DNA from: an uncultured Christensenella sp.
GTDB taxonomy: Bacteria; Bacillota; Clostridia; Christensenellales; UBA3700
Assembly: GCA_910583995.1 (NCBI GenBank)
Contig: CAJTYW010000001.1
Coordinates: 224,020-288,019, forward strand
DNA length: 64,000 nucleotides
Reading direction: 5' to 3'
Both the position numbers and the translations under genes were made by a program. Below, one piece after another: positions 9,570 to 20,162 of the stretch; position 1 is the first letter of the stretch; every line of letters starts with the position of its first letter. The notes under the pieces are model-generated. The model saw only the letters and a list, made by a program, of their open reading frames with translations, was not told the DNA's origin and did no database searches.

Positions 9570-10077
9570 TATTTTTTCTCCTTATCAAGCTTAGTACACT
9601 AGCAGGCAAATATTTATTTAACTCTGCATTTATCTCTTCCACATTATTTTGTGCAAAATTTTGTTTTTCTTGCAATATCAATTCCCTTGCAATAGTACTG
9701 CTTATATTATCAAATTTTTTGTCTGCAGGCAAAAGAATTGTCTTAACACCACATTTATCATAATTAAACTTAGCCATTTCAGTTTCATAAGCATAATCTA
9801 CATTGTTTCTAAAACCACGAATAATTATATCAATATCGTATTTATTACAAAATTCAAAAACCATTCCGCTATCGCCAACAACTTCAACATTATCATATTT
9901 TTCAAGTGCTAACTTACATAACTGCACCCGTTCATTTAAGTTAAACAAATATGTCTTTTCTTCATTATTAAATACCCCTACAACAACCTTATTAGACATT
10001 GCAAGTGCTTTTTCAATAATATCAATATGTCCGCAAGTTATCGGGTCAAAGCTACCGCTTATCAAACATTTTTTCAT
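9562..10077 (-). CDS. coaD: Phosphopantetheine adenylyltransferase
   Basis: A 171-residue nucleotidyltransferase that makes dephospho-CoA from 4'-phosphopantetheine and ATP. GSFDPITCGHIDII carries the (H/T)xGH ATP-binding motif near residues 8-21, and NISSTIAREL matches the ISSTxxR motif. The protein has normal length. It overlaps rsmD by four bases (ATGA). Confidence 0.95.
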   Translation of the reverse strand: MKKCLISGSFDPITCGHIDIIEKALAMSNKVVVGVFNNEEKTYLFNLNERVQLCKLALEKYDNVEVVGDSGMVFEFCNKYDIDIIIRGFRNNVDYAYETEMAKFNYDKCGVKTILLPADKKFDNISSTIARELILQEKQNFAQNNVEEINAELNKYLPASVLSLIRRKNNE

Positions 10078-10616
10078 ACTATTCTCTCATAAATATCAAT
10101 TGCAGTTATGCCGTATTTTTTTGATTTTATAATATTAAAACCTTCTACATTTTTATCAAAATTTTTATCGTATAAGCTTTCAAAAATTACTATTCCCGTA
10201 TCGGATAAAACATTATTTTCCGCAATTTTATTTAGTACAGCTTTTATATCTTTAAACTCATACGGCGGGTCTAAAAATATTATGTCAAATTGTCTATTTT
10301 TAAGTCTTGTCAAAGCATATTCATAATCGCCAAACAAAATCTCAGCTTCTTCTTTAAGCATAGCCAAATTTTGTTTAATCAACTTAATACTTTCCTTACT
10401 ATTATCGCAAAATACAACTTTATTTGCACCACGGCTAATCGCTTCAATACCAATAGCACCGCTGCCCGCAAATAAATCAAGAAAATCACAATCAATAACA
10501 TCATTTTGTATAATGTTAAAAATTGATTCCTTTATCATATCTGTTGTAGGTCTAACATCACTATTTTTTGGTGATATTAGCGGTCTGCTCCTATGTTTTC
10601 CTGCTATTACTCTCAT
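10074..10616 (-). CDS. rsmD: 16S rRNA (guanine966-N2)-methyltransferase
   Basis: A 180-residue SAM-dependent methyltransferase. The N-terminal MRVIAGKHRSRPL, the SAM loop FLDLFAGSGAIGIEA and the catalytic IIFLDPPYEF are all present. It modifies 16S rRNA G966. The rsmD-coaD pair is common. The upstream 5-FCL stop lies only two bases away, so it belongs to the same leftward operon. Confidence 0.95.
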   Translation of the reverse strand: MRVIAGKHRSRPLISPKNSDVRPTTDMIKESIFNIIQNDVIDCDFLDLFAGSGAIGIEAISRGANKVVFCDNSKESIKLIKQNLAMLKEEAEILFGDYEYALTRLKNRQFDIIFLDPPYEFKDIKAVLNKIAENNVLSDTGIVIFESLYDKNFDKNVEGFNIIKSKKYGITAIDIYERIV

Positions 10617-10617
10617 T

Positions 10618-11154
10618 TTACCTCACAAAAACTTTATCCATTTTTATATCGTGTGACTCTGTTACAACTTTATCAAAAACCTGTTCTTTAAACGCTACTG
10701 CAACTTTTTCACAATTAGGAAACTTAGCAAAAAATCTGTCATAATATCCTTTACCTTTGCCAAGTCTGTGCCCTTCACTATCTACCCCAAGCACAGGCAC
10801 AATACACAAATCAATAGTTGTATCTACAGCTTGTCCGATAGGCTCTAAAATACCAAATGCACCTTTTTTTAACATACAAGGATATTTAACAAGTTCTATA
10901 TCATCGCCGTTTACTCTAGGCAAATAACACTGCTTACCAAAAGTCATTGTAAACTCTAAAAGCCAATCAATATTAACTTCAGTAATCAACGCTTTGTATA
11001 GTAAAATATGGCTATGATTGTTAATTAGCTTGCTATTAATAATATCGCTAACTATCATTTGACTTTTAAAACTCCTGTCAAAGTAAGACATATTATTTAG
11101 TTTTTCACGAGCTATTGCCCTTTGAGATTCCTTAGTAATAGTAGACATATTCAA
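10618..11154 (-). CDS. 5-formyltetrahydrofolate cyclo-ligase
   Basis: A 178-residue enzyme converting 5-formyl-THF to 5,10-methenyl-THF with ATP. The signature is VDSEGHRLGKGKGYYDRFF near residues 123-141. Length is normal. It overlaps the end of the alanine racemase gene by 23 bases. Confidence 0.93.
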   Translation of the reverse strand: MNMSTITKESQRAIAREKLNNMSYFDRSFKSQMIVSDIINSKLINNHSHILLYKALITEVNIDWLLEFTMTFGKQCYLPRVNGDDIELVKYPCMLKKGAFGILEPIGQAVDTTIDLCIVPVLGVDSEGHRLGKGKGYYDRFFAKFPNCEKVAVAFKEQVFDKVVTESHDIKMDKVFVR

Positions 11155-12118
11155 ATCTTCCTTTTAATGCCGTCATAAGTTCATATTCTGAAATATTCAT
11201 TTCGGCTGCTCTATTGTTAAAAGACAAAATATCTGTATCGTAAATTATTGTTTTATCTCCAACTTTAACATTTTTATCTGTTATATCAATTATATGAGAA
11301 TCCATACTAATTTTGCCTAAAACCTTACAAAAATCGGTATTATATCCCATATTATGACCTGTAAAGCGTCTAATTATTCCGTCGTAATAACCACCGCTAC
11401 ATAATGCAACTTTTAACGACTTATTTGCTATAAATTCTCCGTCATAGCCAATGCTTTCGCCTTTTTTGATATCCTTAATTTGCATAATTTCTGAAGTTAC
11501 GCCAACTGCATTATCATACAAACCAATCCCTAATCTTACCATATCGGTTTTTAATTCACCTTGATAGTTTTTGTAATTTGTTGCAAATATATGAGTTAGC
11601 ACATCGCTATTATAAAGTTTAACACAATTTGCAAAATCGCTAAATTTATCAATTTGACTATTTGTCAAAATGTCGTTTGCGGAAAAAATATGTGAATATA
11701 CACCTTCAATATCGCGTGGTTGCATTATTTCCAAAAGTGAATGCAAATGCTCTTTAGTCTTCACTCCACTTCTGTTCATTCCACTATCTATTGCAATGTG
11801 ATATTTCAAACCTTTTACATAATTTTGTGGCAAACTTATAGAAACACTTATATCATATTTTTTGCAAAGTTCACTTTCGCTTTTACAAAAGGACAAAGCA
11901 AGTATAGGTTTTTTAATGCCGATTTGCCTTAATTTTATCCCTTCAAAAACATTTGCAACTGCAAAGCTAGACACATAATCTTGTATAAAACTTGCAATTT
12001 GCAAACCATTGCTATAGCAGTTTGCTTTTACAACTGCCATAACTTTACTGCCACTTTTTTCGCTTGCACTTAATATATTGTTTTTTATTTGATTAATATC
12101 AATATGCTTTACTAAAAT
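11132..12118 (-). CDS. alr: Alanine racemase, apparent non-AUG start
   Basis: A PLP-dependent alanine racemase supplying D-Ala for peptidoglycan. The PLP lysine lies in MAVVKANCYSNG and the C-terminal beta domain ends in NISEYELMTALKGRFEYVYY. The first ATG (12040) would put the catalytic lysine at residue 5 and remove the conserved first strand and helix. That region (ILVKHIDINQIKNNI) is encoded in frame upstream but has no ATG, GTG or TTG before the stop near 12147. An ATT at 12118 with GGGGG six bases upstream would give about 328 residues, still a little short. A gene damaged at its start is the alternative. Confidence 0.85.
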   Translation of the reverse strand: MLVKHIDINQIKNNILSASEKSGSKVMAVVKANCYSNGLQIASFIQDYVSSFAVANVFEGIKLRQIGIKKPILALSFCKSESELCKKYDISVSISLPQNYVKGLKYHIAIDSGMNRSGVKTKEHLHSLLEIMQPRDIEGVYSHIFSANDILTNSQIDKFSDFANCVKLYNSDVLTHIFATNYKNYQGELKTDMVRLGIGLYDNAVGVTSEIMQIKDIKKGESIGYDGEFIANKSLKVALCSGGYYDGIIRRFTGHNMGYNTDFCKVLGKISMDSHIIDITDKNVKVGDKTIIYDTDILSFNNRAAEMNISEYELMTALKGRFEYVYYY

Positions 12119-12183
12119 ATTATGCCCCCAAAACTTTGTTATTACGACATAAATATTTTATTCATAAAGCGATTTTTTTGTTA

Positions 12184-12606
12184 TTAAATAATAGAATTTT
12201 CCAATACTTTTATATTATTTTTTTCTATTACAACCATAGCTTTTTCAATATCAGATACTTTTAACATTATTATAGCCTTTTTTGCTTCAGTCCTTGCATA
12301 AGAATATAAATACTCTATTTCAACGCCACCTGCATATAAAAGCTCTAATACTTCAGATAATCCGCCTGCTCTATCTTCAACTTCAATACCAATCAAGTCG
12401 GAACTAGTAACAGTAAAACCTGCTTCACGCAAAACTTTGACTGCTTTTGAGTTGTCACGAGTAATTGCACGCAAAATACCAAACTCTTTTGTATCTGCAA
12501 TGCTCATTGAAACTAAGTCGATTTTGTTATCTGCCAACACTTTAGAAAAATCACCGACTCTTCCTTTGCGGTTTTCTAAAAATACTGCAATTTGATTAAC
12601 TAACAT
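12184..12606 (-). CDS. Tandem ACT-domain protein
   Basis: A 140-residue protein with two ACT domains (NQIAVFLENRKGRVGDFSKVL at residues 4-24 and IGIEVEDRAGGLSEVLELLY at about 72-91). ACT domains bind amino acids. Proteins of this type commonly sit beside phenylacetate-CoA ligase and indolepyruvate oxidoreductase genes, as here, so sensing of an aromatic or branched amino acid is a reasonable inference. There is no catalytic or DNA-binding domain. Confidence 0.85.
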   Translation of the reverse strand: MLVNQIAVFLENRKGRVGDFSKVLADNKIDLVSMSIADTKEFGILRAITRDNSKAVKVLREAGFTVTSSDLIGIEVEDRAGGLSEVLELLYAGGVEIEYLYSYARTEAKKAIIMLKVSDIEKAMVVIEKNNIKVLENSII

Positions 12607-12636
12607 ATATCTCTCCCTTATAAATTTTAAAATTTA

Positions 12637-13938
12637 TTATTTTTTGCGATTATCAATAATTCTTTTTGCCTTTCCTTCACTTCTGCTTAAGCTGTTAGGA
12701 CTGACTAAAGTAATTTTTGCACTAATTCCAAGATTAGATGTCATTTCGTGTTCAATCTCTTTCTTTAATGCTTGTAATTTGCCCACTTCGTCACTGAAAT
12801 ATGACTCACTGATTTCTATTTGAATTTCAAATGTATCCAATGCACCAACTCTGTCAACAACGATTTGATAATGTGGAGAAATCCTATCTCCTATATTAAA
12901 TAATACGCTTTCAATTTGTGACGGGAACACATTTACACCACGAATAATAAGCATATCATCTGTTCTTCCAGTTACTCTGTTCATACGAACAAGTGTTCTA
13001 CCACATTTACATTCGCCTTTTTTGAAGCTTGTAATGTCTCTTGTTCTGTATCTAATAAGTGGAATACCTTCTTTAGTAAGTGTAGTAATAACAAGTTCAC
13101 CTTTCTCACCAAAAGGAACAGGTTCCAATGTGTCTGGGTCAACAATTTCAGGGAAGAAATGGTCTTCGTTAATGTGTAGTCCGTCCTGCTCTTCACACTC
13201 CATTGCAACACCAGGTCCCATAATTTCACTCAAGCCATAAATATCATAAGCTTTAATTTGCAATCTTTTTTCGATATCACGACGCATTTCGTCAGACCAA
13301 GGCTCTGCACCAAAAATACCGCGTTTCAATTTAAATTGACTTCTATCTGTAAAGCCTTCCTTAGCCATAGCTTCACTTAGATATATTGCATACGATGGAG
13401 TACAGCAAAGAGTATCCGCACCAAAGTCTCTCATAAGTTGCAATTGTCTTAATGTATTACCGCTTGATGTAGGAACTGTCATAGCACCTAATCTTTGGCT
13501 ACCATCGTGAAGTCCTAGTCCACCTGTAAACAAACCATAACCAAATGATACTTGTACAACAGAATTGTTATCTGCGCCTGTCATATTTAAGCATCTTGCA
13601 GCCATATCTGCCCACATATCTAGATCATTTTGAGTATATCCAACAACAGTCAATTTACCAGTTGTACCGCTTGATGCGTGAACTCTGACAATCTCACTTT
13701 GCGGAGCACTAAAGAATCCAAACGGATAACTTTCTCTTAAATCGTGCTTTACCGTAAATGGCAATTTTGTAATATCTTTAATTGATTTGATATCTTCAGG
13801 TTTTAAGCCAATTGCATCCATTTTTTTACGATAAATTTCAACATTGTCATAAACTCTTTTTACAACCTTAACCAGTCTTTCACTTTGAACTTTTTCAAGT
13901 TCTTCTCTACTTAAAAATTGCATATTGTCGCTATACAT
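12637..13938 (-). CDS. paaK: Phenylacetate-CoA ligase (copy 1)
   Basis: A 433-residue adenylate-forming ligase. The AMP-binding loop is VHASSGTTGKLTVVGYT near residues 87-103, with the C-terminal lid motif MLIIRGVNVFPSQIE. It activates arylacetates to arylacetyl-CoA, or in reverse yields ATP from arylacetyl-CoA. CGGAGGA precedes the ATG by seven bases. It is 30 bases from the ACT gene and next to iorBA, so the inferred role is conversion of arylacetyl-CoA made by indolepyruvate oxidoreductase, giving arylacetate and ATP. Confidence 0.9.
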   Translation of the reverse strand: MYSDNMQFLSREELEKVQSERLVKVVKRVYDNVEIYRKKMDAIGLKPEDIKSIKDITKLPFTVKHDLRESYPFGFFSAPQSEIVRVHASSGTTGKLTVVGYTQNDLDMWADMAARCLNMTGADNNSVVQVSFGYGLFTGGLGLHDGSQRLGAMTVPTSSGNTLRQLQLMRDFGADTLCCTPSYAIYLSEAMAKEGFTDRSQFKLKRGIFGAEPWSDEMRRDIEKRLQIKAYDIYGLSEIMGPGVAMECEEQDGLHINEDHFFPEIVDPDTLEPVPFGEKGELVITTLTKEGIPLIRYRTRDITSFKKGECKCGRTLVRMNRVTGRTDDMLIIRGVNVFPSQIESVLFNIGDRISPHYQIVVDRVGALDTFEIQIEISESYFSDEVGKLQALKKEIEHEMTSNLGISAKITLVSPNSLSRSEGKAKRIIDNRKK

Positions 13939-14023
13939 AATCTATTCCTCCGAATGTTTAGCAAATTTTTATTTCCCCATTATCTATAAAAAAACTTGTT
14001 TTATACATTTTTACTTTAGTTTA

Positions 14024-14593
14024 TTATTTAACATTATAACCTTTTTCGATTGCTAAAAGGTTAATATCCAAAAATCTTGCAGGCACAGTCATTTTTACTG
14101 CTTCAATAATATCTTCATATTTAAAGCCAAGATTTTTTGCAAGTGCACCAAGCATAATTACATTTGCAACCTTAACATTACCACACTCGCGTGCAAGTTC
14201 TGCCGCATTAATATAAAGCACTTTAGTGTCCATTGCCGCAAATTTACTATCTATGTCCTTTGGATATTCCATAGCACCTGTAATTACAGGCATTGGCAAA
14301 ATTTCTTGTTCATTTACAACAATCATACCACCTTTTTTAAGGTAATGACGCCATCTTAAAGCTTCCAACTTTTCAAAAGCAATAATAATATCGGCATCTC
14401 CTACGGCAACAATTGGACTTAATACATTTTGTCCTACTCTTACGTGTGTTACAACACTCCCGCCTCTTTGGCTCATTCCGTGTACTTCAGATAATTTACA
14501 ATCTTGTCCTGTAAGTACTGCATAATTACCCAAAACTCTAGATGCTAAAAGAGTACCTTGTCCACCAACACCAACTATCAAAATATTAGCCAT
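14024..14593 (-). CDS. iorB: Indolepyruvate ferredoxin oxidoreductase, beta subunit
   Basis: A 189-residue gamma-type subunit of 2-oxoacid:ferredoxin oxidoreductases. The N-terminal IVGVGGQGTLLASRVLG and the SEVHGMSQRGGSVVTHVR motif are typical of IorB. With IorA it oxidises aryl pyruvates to arylacetyl-CoA and reduces ferredoxin. Its start overlaps the iorA stop by one base, indicating coupled synthesis of the two subunits. Confidence 0.93.
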   Translation of the reverse strand: MANILIVGVGGQGTLLASRVLGNYAVLTGQDCKLSEVHGMSQRGGSVVTHVRVGQNVLSPIVAVGDADIIIAFEKLEALRWRHYLKKGGMIVVNEQEILPMPVITGAMEYPKDIDSKFAAMDTKVLYINAAELARECGNVKVANVIMLGALAKNLGFKYEDIIEAVKMTVPARFLDINLLAIEKGYNVK

Positions 14594-16323
14594 TAGTTTT
14601 TACCTCCTAATTTTATAGCATCAAATTTGCACATTTGTAAGCATACTCCACAACCAACGCATTGGTCAGCTTTAATACTTACAACTTTATCTTTAGTTGT
14701 CATTATTGCAGGACAACCTATTTTCATACACATTCCACATTTTTTGCATTTATCATTTTCAATATAATAAGGCGTTTTTACTTCTTTTGTAAGCAATACA
14801 CAAGGTTTTCTTGCAATAATTACACTTACTTCGTCCTTTGCAAGTTCTTCTTTAATTGCTTTTTCAACAGCTACCATATCATAAGCATCAACCGTTTGTA
14901 CGCTATTAACGCCACAAGCTCTAACAACTTGTTCCAAATCTAACCTGTGAGTTACTTGGTCGCGAATAGTTCTACCAGTTGCTGGGTTAGGTTGATGTCC
15001 TGTCATACCAGTTGTTGAGTTGTCAAGTATGATAATAGTACTACTACCTTGATTGTAAACTGCATCTACTACACCTGTTATACCACTATGTACAAAAGTT
15101 GAATCACCAATTACGGCAACAGTCTTTTTAGCTTGCTCTCTGCCAAGTGCCTTGTCTACACCGTGGCACATACCAATACTTGCACCCATACAAACAACTG
15201 TATCTACAGCGTTAAGCGGTTCTCCTGCACCCAAAGTATAACAGCCTATATCTGCTGTAACCATAAGTTTTAATTTTTTCAATATATAAAAGACACTTCT
15301 GTGCGGGCAACCAGGGCACATAACTGGTGGTCTTACTGGCAAACTTGTGTCTGCAATAGGAATTTCTTCACCAAGCAATTTATTGCGGATAAGCGCAACG
15401 GAAAACTCACCTTGAATAGAAAAAATTTCCTTACCAATACAATCAATACCTTGTGCTTTAATTTGAGTTTCAAAAATAGGCTCTAATTCTTCAATTACAT
15501 ACAATTTTTCAACTTTTGATGCAAACTCTTTAATCATTTCCATTGGCAGTGGATTTACCATACCAAGTTTTAAAATACTTGCATCAGGCATTGCTTCTTC
15601 AGCATATTTTGCAACAACACCACTGCAAATAATACCAATTTTCGTAGACTTATATGTAATTTTATTAATTTCCATGCTATTGCTGTCTGCTGCCAATTTT
15701 TTAATTCTGCTTTCAACAACTTTATGCCTTCCAACTGCCATTGACGGCATCATAGCGTATTTTGTTATATCTTTAACATAAGGTTTAACACCTACTTCAT
15801 TTCTCTCTTCAAGTTCTACAAATGATTGAGAGTGTGAAACTCTTGTAGTACTTCTAAGCATTACAGGAGTATCATATTTTTCACTCATTTCAAAGGCAAG
15901 CTTAGTATACTCTTTTGCTTCGCTTGAATCACTAGGCTCAAGCATAGGAATACTATTTGCAATTGCATAATATCTGCTATCCTGTTCGTTTTGAGAGCTG
16001 TGCATACCAGGGTCATCACATACCACTAGTACTAAACCGCCGTTAACGCCTGTATAAGCAAGTGTAAACAATGGGTCAGCTGCAACATTTACACCAACGT
16101 GTTTCATACAAACAATGCTTCTTGCACCTGCAACGCTACTACCAATAGCAACTTCCAAAGCAACTTTTTCGTTTGGCGACCATTCAGCATATATTTCATT
16201 ATATTTTGCGATTGCTTCGGTAATCTCAGTACTAGGAGTTCCAGGATAAGCTGTACTTATCTTTACACCTGCTTCATAAGCACCGCGTGCAATAGCTTCA
16301 TTTCCTAACAATATTTTTTTCAT
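14593..16323 (-). CDS. iorA: Indolepyruvate ferredoxin oxidoreductase, alpha subunit
   Basis: A 576-residue subunit. The N-terminal pyrimidine-binding region (GAYEAGVKISTAYPGTPSTE) is followed by the ligand-gating middle and the TPP-binding domain (IGCYTLGAGEPLNAVDT, then GDSTFVHSGITG). The C-terminus carries two 4Fe-4S clusters (CKKCGMCMKIGCP and CVGCGVCLQMC). It oxidatively decarboxylates indolepyruvate and related aryl pyruvates derived from aromatic amino acids. The 147-base gap upstream separates it from the second ligase gene. Confidence 0.95.
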   Translation of the reverse strand: MKKILLGNEAIARGAYEAGVKISTAYPGTPSTEITEAIAKYNEIYAEWSPNEKVALEVAIGSSVAGARSIVCMKHVGVNVAADPLFTLAYTGVNGGLVLVVCDDPGMHSSQNEQDSRYYAIANSIPMLEPSDSSEAKEYTKLAFEMSEKYDTPVMLRSTTRVSHSQSFVELEERNEVGVKPYVKDITKYAMMPSMAVGRHKVVESRIKKLAADSNSMEINKITYKSTKIGIICSGVVAKYAEEAMPDASILKLGMVNPLPMEMIKEFASKVEKLYVIEELEPIFETQIKAQGIDCIGKEIFSIQGEFSVALIRNKLLGEEIPIADTSLPVRPPVMCPGCPHRSVFYILKKLKLMVTADIGCYTLGAGEPLNAVDTVVCMGASIGMCHGVDKALGREQAKKTVAVIGDSTFVHSGITGVVDAVYNQGSSTIIILDNSTTGMTGHQPNPATGRTIRDQVTHRLDLEQVVRACGVNSVQTVDAYDMVAVEKAIKEELAKDEVSVIIARKPCVLLTKEVKTPYYIENDKCKKCGMCMKIGCPAIMTTKDKVVSIKADQCVGCGVCLQMCKFDAIKLGGKN

Positions 16324-16470
16324 AAATACCTCTTTATATTATTTTAGTCACGATTTTCAAAGGTTTTTATAATTTTTTTTTATTATTAAATTATATTTTT
16401 TACTTGTATCTTCAATTCAAATTTTTATTCTTATAAAATACAATCAAACCAATTTGATATTAATCAAAAA

Positions 16471-17769
16471 TTATAATTTTCTAAGGTCGGTAACTCTTTT
16501 TGCTTTACCTTCAAATCTCTTTAAAGATTGTGGCTCAACAAGTTTTACAACAGCATCTATCTGCAAAACTACTTTTAGCTTTTGTCTTACTTTTTTAACC
16601 AAATCTTCTAGTTTAGAATAATTATCCAACAAGCAATCGTCTTTAACTTCCACATTGATAGTAAGCTTATCAAGATGACCTATTCTTTCAACTACTATTT
16701 CATAGTTACCGCCAATTTCAGGAATACTCATTAATACGCCTTCAATTTGTGATGGGAACACATTTACACCACGAATAATAAGCATATCATCAGACCTGCC
16801 TTGGATTCTATCCATTCTTGTAGTAGTTCTGCCACACTCACATTTTTCGGTAATCAATCTTGTAATATCTTTAGTTCGATATCTAAGCATAGGAAGACCT
16901 TCTTTTGTCAAAGTGGTTATTACAAGCTCACCCCACTCGCCGTCTCCAACAGGCTCTAGACTCTCTCTATCAATTATCTCGGGATAAAAATGGTCTTCAT
17001 TAATGTGCATACCACATTTATACTCACACTCACCTGCAACGCCAGGACCTATGATTTCACTCAATCCATAGTTATCTGTTGGGAAAACGCCCAATTTATC
17101 TTGCAATTCTTTGTGCATTTCAGGGCTTGATGCTTCACTTCCAAACAAGCCTATACGCAAATTCATATCTTCCTTTTTTAAGCCCATTTTTTCCATTACT
17201 TCGCTAATGTATAAGCCGTAAGAAGGAGTTGCAACAAGTGCTGTTGCTTTTAAATCTTTCATAAGCATAACTTGTCTTTCAGTATTGCCTGAAGATGCAG
17301 GAATTACGGTAGCACCAATTTTTTCCCAACCTTGATGCAAGCCCAAAGCTCCTGTAAACAAGCCATAGCCAAAAGAAATTTGAACAATATCCGATTTTCT
17401 TCCGCCTGCTGCAACAATAAGTCTTGCAACGCAATCTGACCACATATCCAAATCATTTTTTGTGTAAGCTACAACAGTTGGCTTCCCTGATGTACCGCTT
17501 GATGCGTGAACTCTTACAATGTCATCCATTGGCACAGCAAGCAATCCATAAGGATAATTATCTCTTAAATCGGTTTTTGTTGTATAAGGAATCTTTTTAA
17601 TATCTTCCAAAGTTTGAATATCTTCAGGTTTCAAACCGATTTCGTCAAATTTATTTTTATAAAAAGGCACTTTTTCATAAGCGTATTTTACAATTTTCTT
17701 CAATCTTTCAAGTTGTAATTTACGCATTTCTGCCCTTTCCATTTGCTCTATTTTTTCATCAAAAAACAT
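16471..17769 (-). CDS. paaK: Phenylacetate-CoA ligase (copy 2)
   Basis: A 432-residue paralogue of the ligase at 12637-13938 with the same motifs (VHASSGTSGKPTVVAYT; MLIIRGVNVFPSQIE). Several long blocks are identical and divergence is spread evenly, so this is an old duplication, possibly with different arylacetate preference. It starts 14 bases after the aconitase-family gene and so shares its transcript. Confidence 0.9.
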   Translation of the reverse strand: MFFDEKIEQMERAEMRKLQLERLKKIVKYAYEKVPFYKNKFDEIGLKPEDIQTLEDIKKIPYTTKTDLRDNYPYGLLAVPMDDIVRVHASSGTSGKPTVVAYTKNDLDMWSDCVARLIVAAGGRKSDIVQISFGYGLFTGALGLHQGWEKIGATVIPASSGNTERQVMLMKDLKATALVATPSYGLYISEVMEKMGLKKEDMNLRIGLFGSEASSPEMHKELQDKLGVFPTDNYGLSEIIGPGVAGECEYKCGMHINEDHFYPEIIDRESLEPVGDGEWGELVITTLTKEGLPMLRYRTKDITRLITEKCECGRTTTRMDRIQGRSDDMLIIRGVNVFPSQIEGVLMSIPEIGGNYEIVVERIGHLDKLTINVEVKDDCLLDNYSKLEDLVKKVRQKLKVVLQIDAVVKLVEPQSLKRFEGKAKRVTDLRKL

Positions 17770-17783
17770 CTCTAATTTTCCTC

Positions 17784-20045
17784 TTATTTTCTATCCTTGT
17801 AATAATTCATTAAGCAACCAGATACGATAATATCCTTTTCTGTATCTGTAAGGCTATCCAATTTTAAAGTAATATTGCGAACCTTATCACCATTAATAAC
17901 AACTACTTCAAACTCTTTAGCACCGCTTTCAATATTTGCTTTAACATTAGGTATATACAAAATATCGTCAACTTCAAAATTATCATTATCGCTAATAAAT
18001 GGTATCATACCCCAGTTGATAAGGTTAGAACGATATCTCTTTGTTGCATACTCTCTTGCAATATTACCTGCACCGCCAAGAACTCTTTGACAGCTTGCAG
18101 CTTGCTCTCTTGCACTGCCGTCACCTGGTTTTGTTGCGTAAATTACACTTGCAATTGATATACTACCTTGTGGCTTAATTTTTGCTATCTCAAGTGCTTT
18201 TGCAAACTCTTTTGGTAATGTAGCATTTTCTCTTCTTGCTAATTCGTCAGCATATACAGCTTTTGCTCTTGGCACATAATCAGGCACTTTTCTTGACAAA
18301 GCGAACTCTGCAAGTTTCAATGGATTTGACCTATAACTTGATGTTTCACCTGAAGGAATAAGCTCGTCAGTTGTAGTAACTGGGTCATTTATAACTGCAG
18401 TCATTTTTAACATTATATTATCTGTCAAATGTATAACTTCTGGCCAATCTTTAATGTTTGGTCCATATACCAATTCTTGTTCAGCAGGTTTTGCAACGCC
18501 GTTATAACATCTGTTTTCATAAATGCTTTTATCATAGCAGAATTTTGGTATTGTGTTATCGTAGTCAAGCTCCATAGCACTTGTTAGTATACCACCATTC
18601 ATAGCTGTTGCGGCAATACTTCTTGCGTCCATTAGTGCTACAGATGCAATTTGTCCATTTGCTGGTTTACTACCTTCACGACTTTCAAAGTTTCTTGTTG
18701 TATGTCTTATGCTAAGTGCATTGTTTGCAGGAACATCACCTGCACCAAAGCAAGGACCACAGAAAGAAGTTTTAATATTTGCACCTGATTTAACAAGTTT
18801 AGCAATAGCACCTTTATTCATCAAATCGTAATAAATTGGTTGGCTTGATGGATATACACTCATTGTAAACTCATTTTTGCCGATATATTTTCCGTCAATA
18901 ATATTACTTGCTTCAATAATATTATCATAAGTACCACCGGCACAACCTGCAATAATACCTTGTTGTACTTGTACTTTGCCATCTTTTGTAATTTTATCCA
19001 TTAAGTTAAATTTAACTTTGTTTGCAGATAAAAGTTTATTACCTTCAGCTTCAACCTTTGCAAAAATATCATAAGGATTAGCAATAACATCGCTAAGATT
19101 AAACACATTACTTGGGTGGAAAGGAAGTGCAATTTGTGGTTCAATAGTTGACAAATCAACTTCAACCACTCCGTCATACATAGCAAGTTCTGCAGGCTTT
19201 AACTGTTTGTAGTCATTAGGTCTGCAATGCTCTGTATAATAATCTTTTACTATATCGTCAGTTTCCCAAATTGAGCTTAAACAAGTTGTTTCTGTTGTCA
19301 TAACATCAATACCATTACGATATTCAATAGGCAAATTAGTAATACCACTACCTACAAATTCCATAATCTTATTTTTTACAAATCCTTGTTTAAATACGCT
19401 ACCGATTATGCTAAGTGCCACGTCTTGTGGTCCAACTCCGCGTCTTGGTTTTCCCGTAATATGTATTGCAATTACATCTGGATAATTAATATCATAAGTT
19501 CTTGATAGCAATTGTTTAACAAGTTCCGGTCCGCCTTCGCCAACCGCAATTGTACCCAACGCACCATATCTAGTGTGTGAATCACTACCCAAAATCATTT
19601 TACCACAACCTGACATATTCTCTCTCATAAATGTATGAATAACTGCTTGATGTGGTGGTACAAAGATACCGCCGTATTTTTTTGCAGCAGACAAACCAAA
19701 TACGTGGTCATCTTCATTTATAGTTCCGCCAACTGCACATAGTGAATTATGACAATTAGTAAGTACATAAGGTATAGGGAATTTTTCAAGTCCACTTGCT
19801 TTTGCTGTTTGGATAATTCCTACATAAGTGATATCGTGAGATGCCATTGCATCAAATTTAATTTGAAGTCCTTTACCTTTTTCAGTAACTCCACTAATAT
19901 TGTGATTTTTTAGTATGCCATAAGCAATTGTACCTTTGTATGCTTCGTCAATAGCTTTAGCAGAAACACCTTGAGCTGTCAAAAAATCACTATCAACAAA
20001 CTGACCTTTATACAAAAACTTTTTGCCACTGATAATGTTAATCAT
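17784..20045 (-). CDS. Aconitase-family hydratase
   Basis: A 753-residue Fe-S hydro-lyase. Aconitase landmarks are [20 protein letters not shown], the cluster cysteines in [12 protein letters not shown] and [16 protein letters not shown], and a C-terminal swivel domain ([13 protein letters not shown]). It should interconvert citrate and isocitrate or a related 2-/3-hydroxy acid pair. No other TCA enzyme is in view. It heads the transcript carrying ligase 2, so a role in a 2-oxoacid or hydroxy-acid pathway rather than a full cycle is possible. The substrate is not determinable from sequence. Confidence 0.85.
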   Translation of the reverse strand: MINIISGKKFLYKGQFVDSDFLTAQGVSAKAIDEAYKGTIAYGILKNHNISGVTEKGKGLQIKFDAMASHDITYVGIIQTAKASGLEKFPIPYVLTNCHNSLCAVGGTINEDDHVFGLSAAKKYGGIFVPPHQAVIHTFMRENMSGCGKMILGSDSHTRYGALGTIAVGEGGPELVKQLLSRTYDINYPDVIAIHITGKPRRGVGPQDVALSIIGSVFKQGFVKNKIMEFVGSGITNLPIEYRNGIDVMTTETTCLSSIWETDDIVKDYYTEHCRPNDYKQLKPAELAMYDGVVEVDLSTIEPQIALPFHPSNVFNLSDVIANPYDIFAKVEAEGNKLLSANKVKFNLMDKITKDGKVQVQQGIIAGCAGGTYDNIIEASNIIDGKYIGKNEFTMSVYPSSQPIYYDLMNKGAIAKLVKSGANIKTSFCGPCFGAGDVPANNALSIRHTTRNFESREGSKPANGQIASVALMDARSIAATAMNGGILTSAMELDYDNTIPKFCYDKSIYENRCYNGVAKPAEQELVYGPNIKDWPEVIHLTDNIMLKMTAVINDPVTTTDELIPSGETSSYRSNPLKLAEFALSRKVPDYVPRAKAVYADELARRENATLPKEFAKALEIAKIKPQGSISIASVIYATKPGDGSAREQAASCQRVLGGAGNIAREYATKRYRSNLINWGMIPFISDNDNFEVDDILYIPNVKANIESGAKEFEVVVINGDKVRNITLKLDSLTDTEKDIIVSGCLMNYYKDRK

Positions 20046-20162
20046 ATTTTCTCCTTTTAAATCAAGTAATTTGTAAATTTAATTTGTTCATAATTATGCC
20101 ATAAATGCTTTAACCAAGCTATAATAAGCATAATTATTTATTTTAATATTATATACTCTAAT

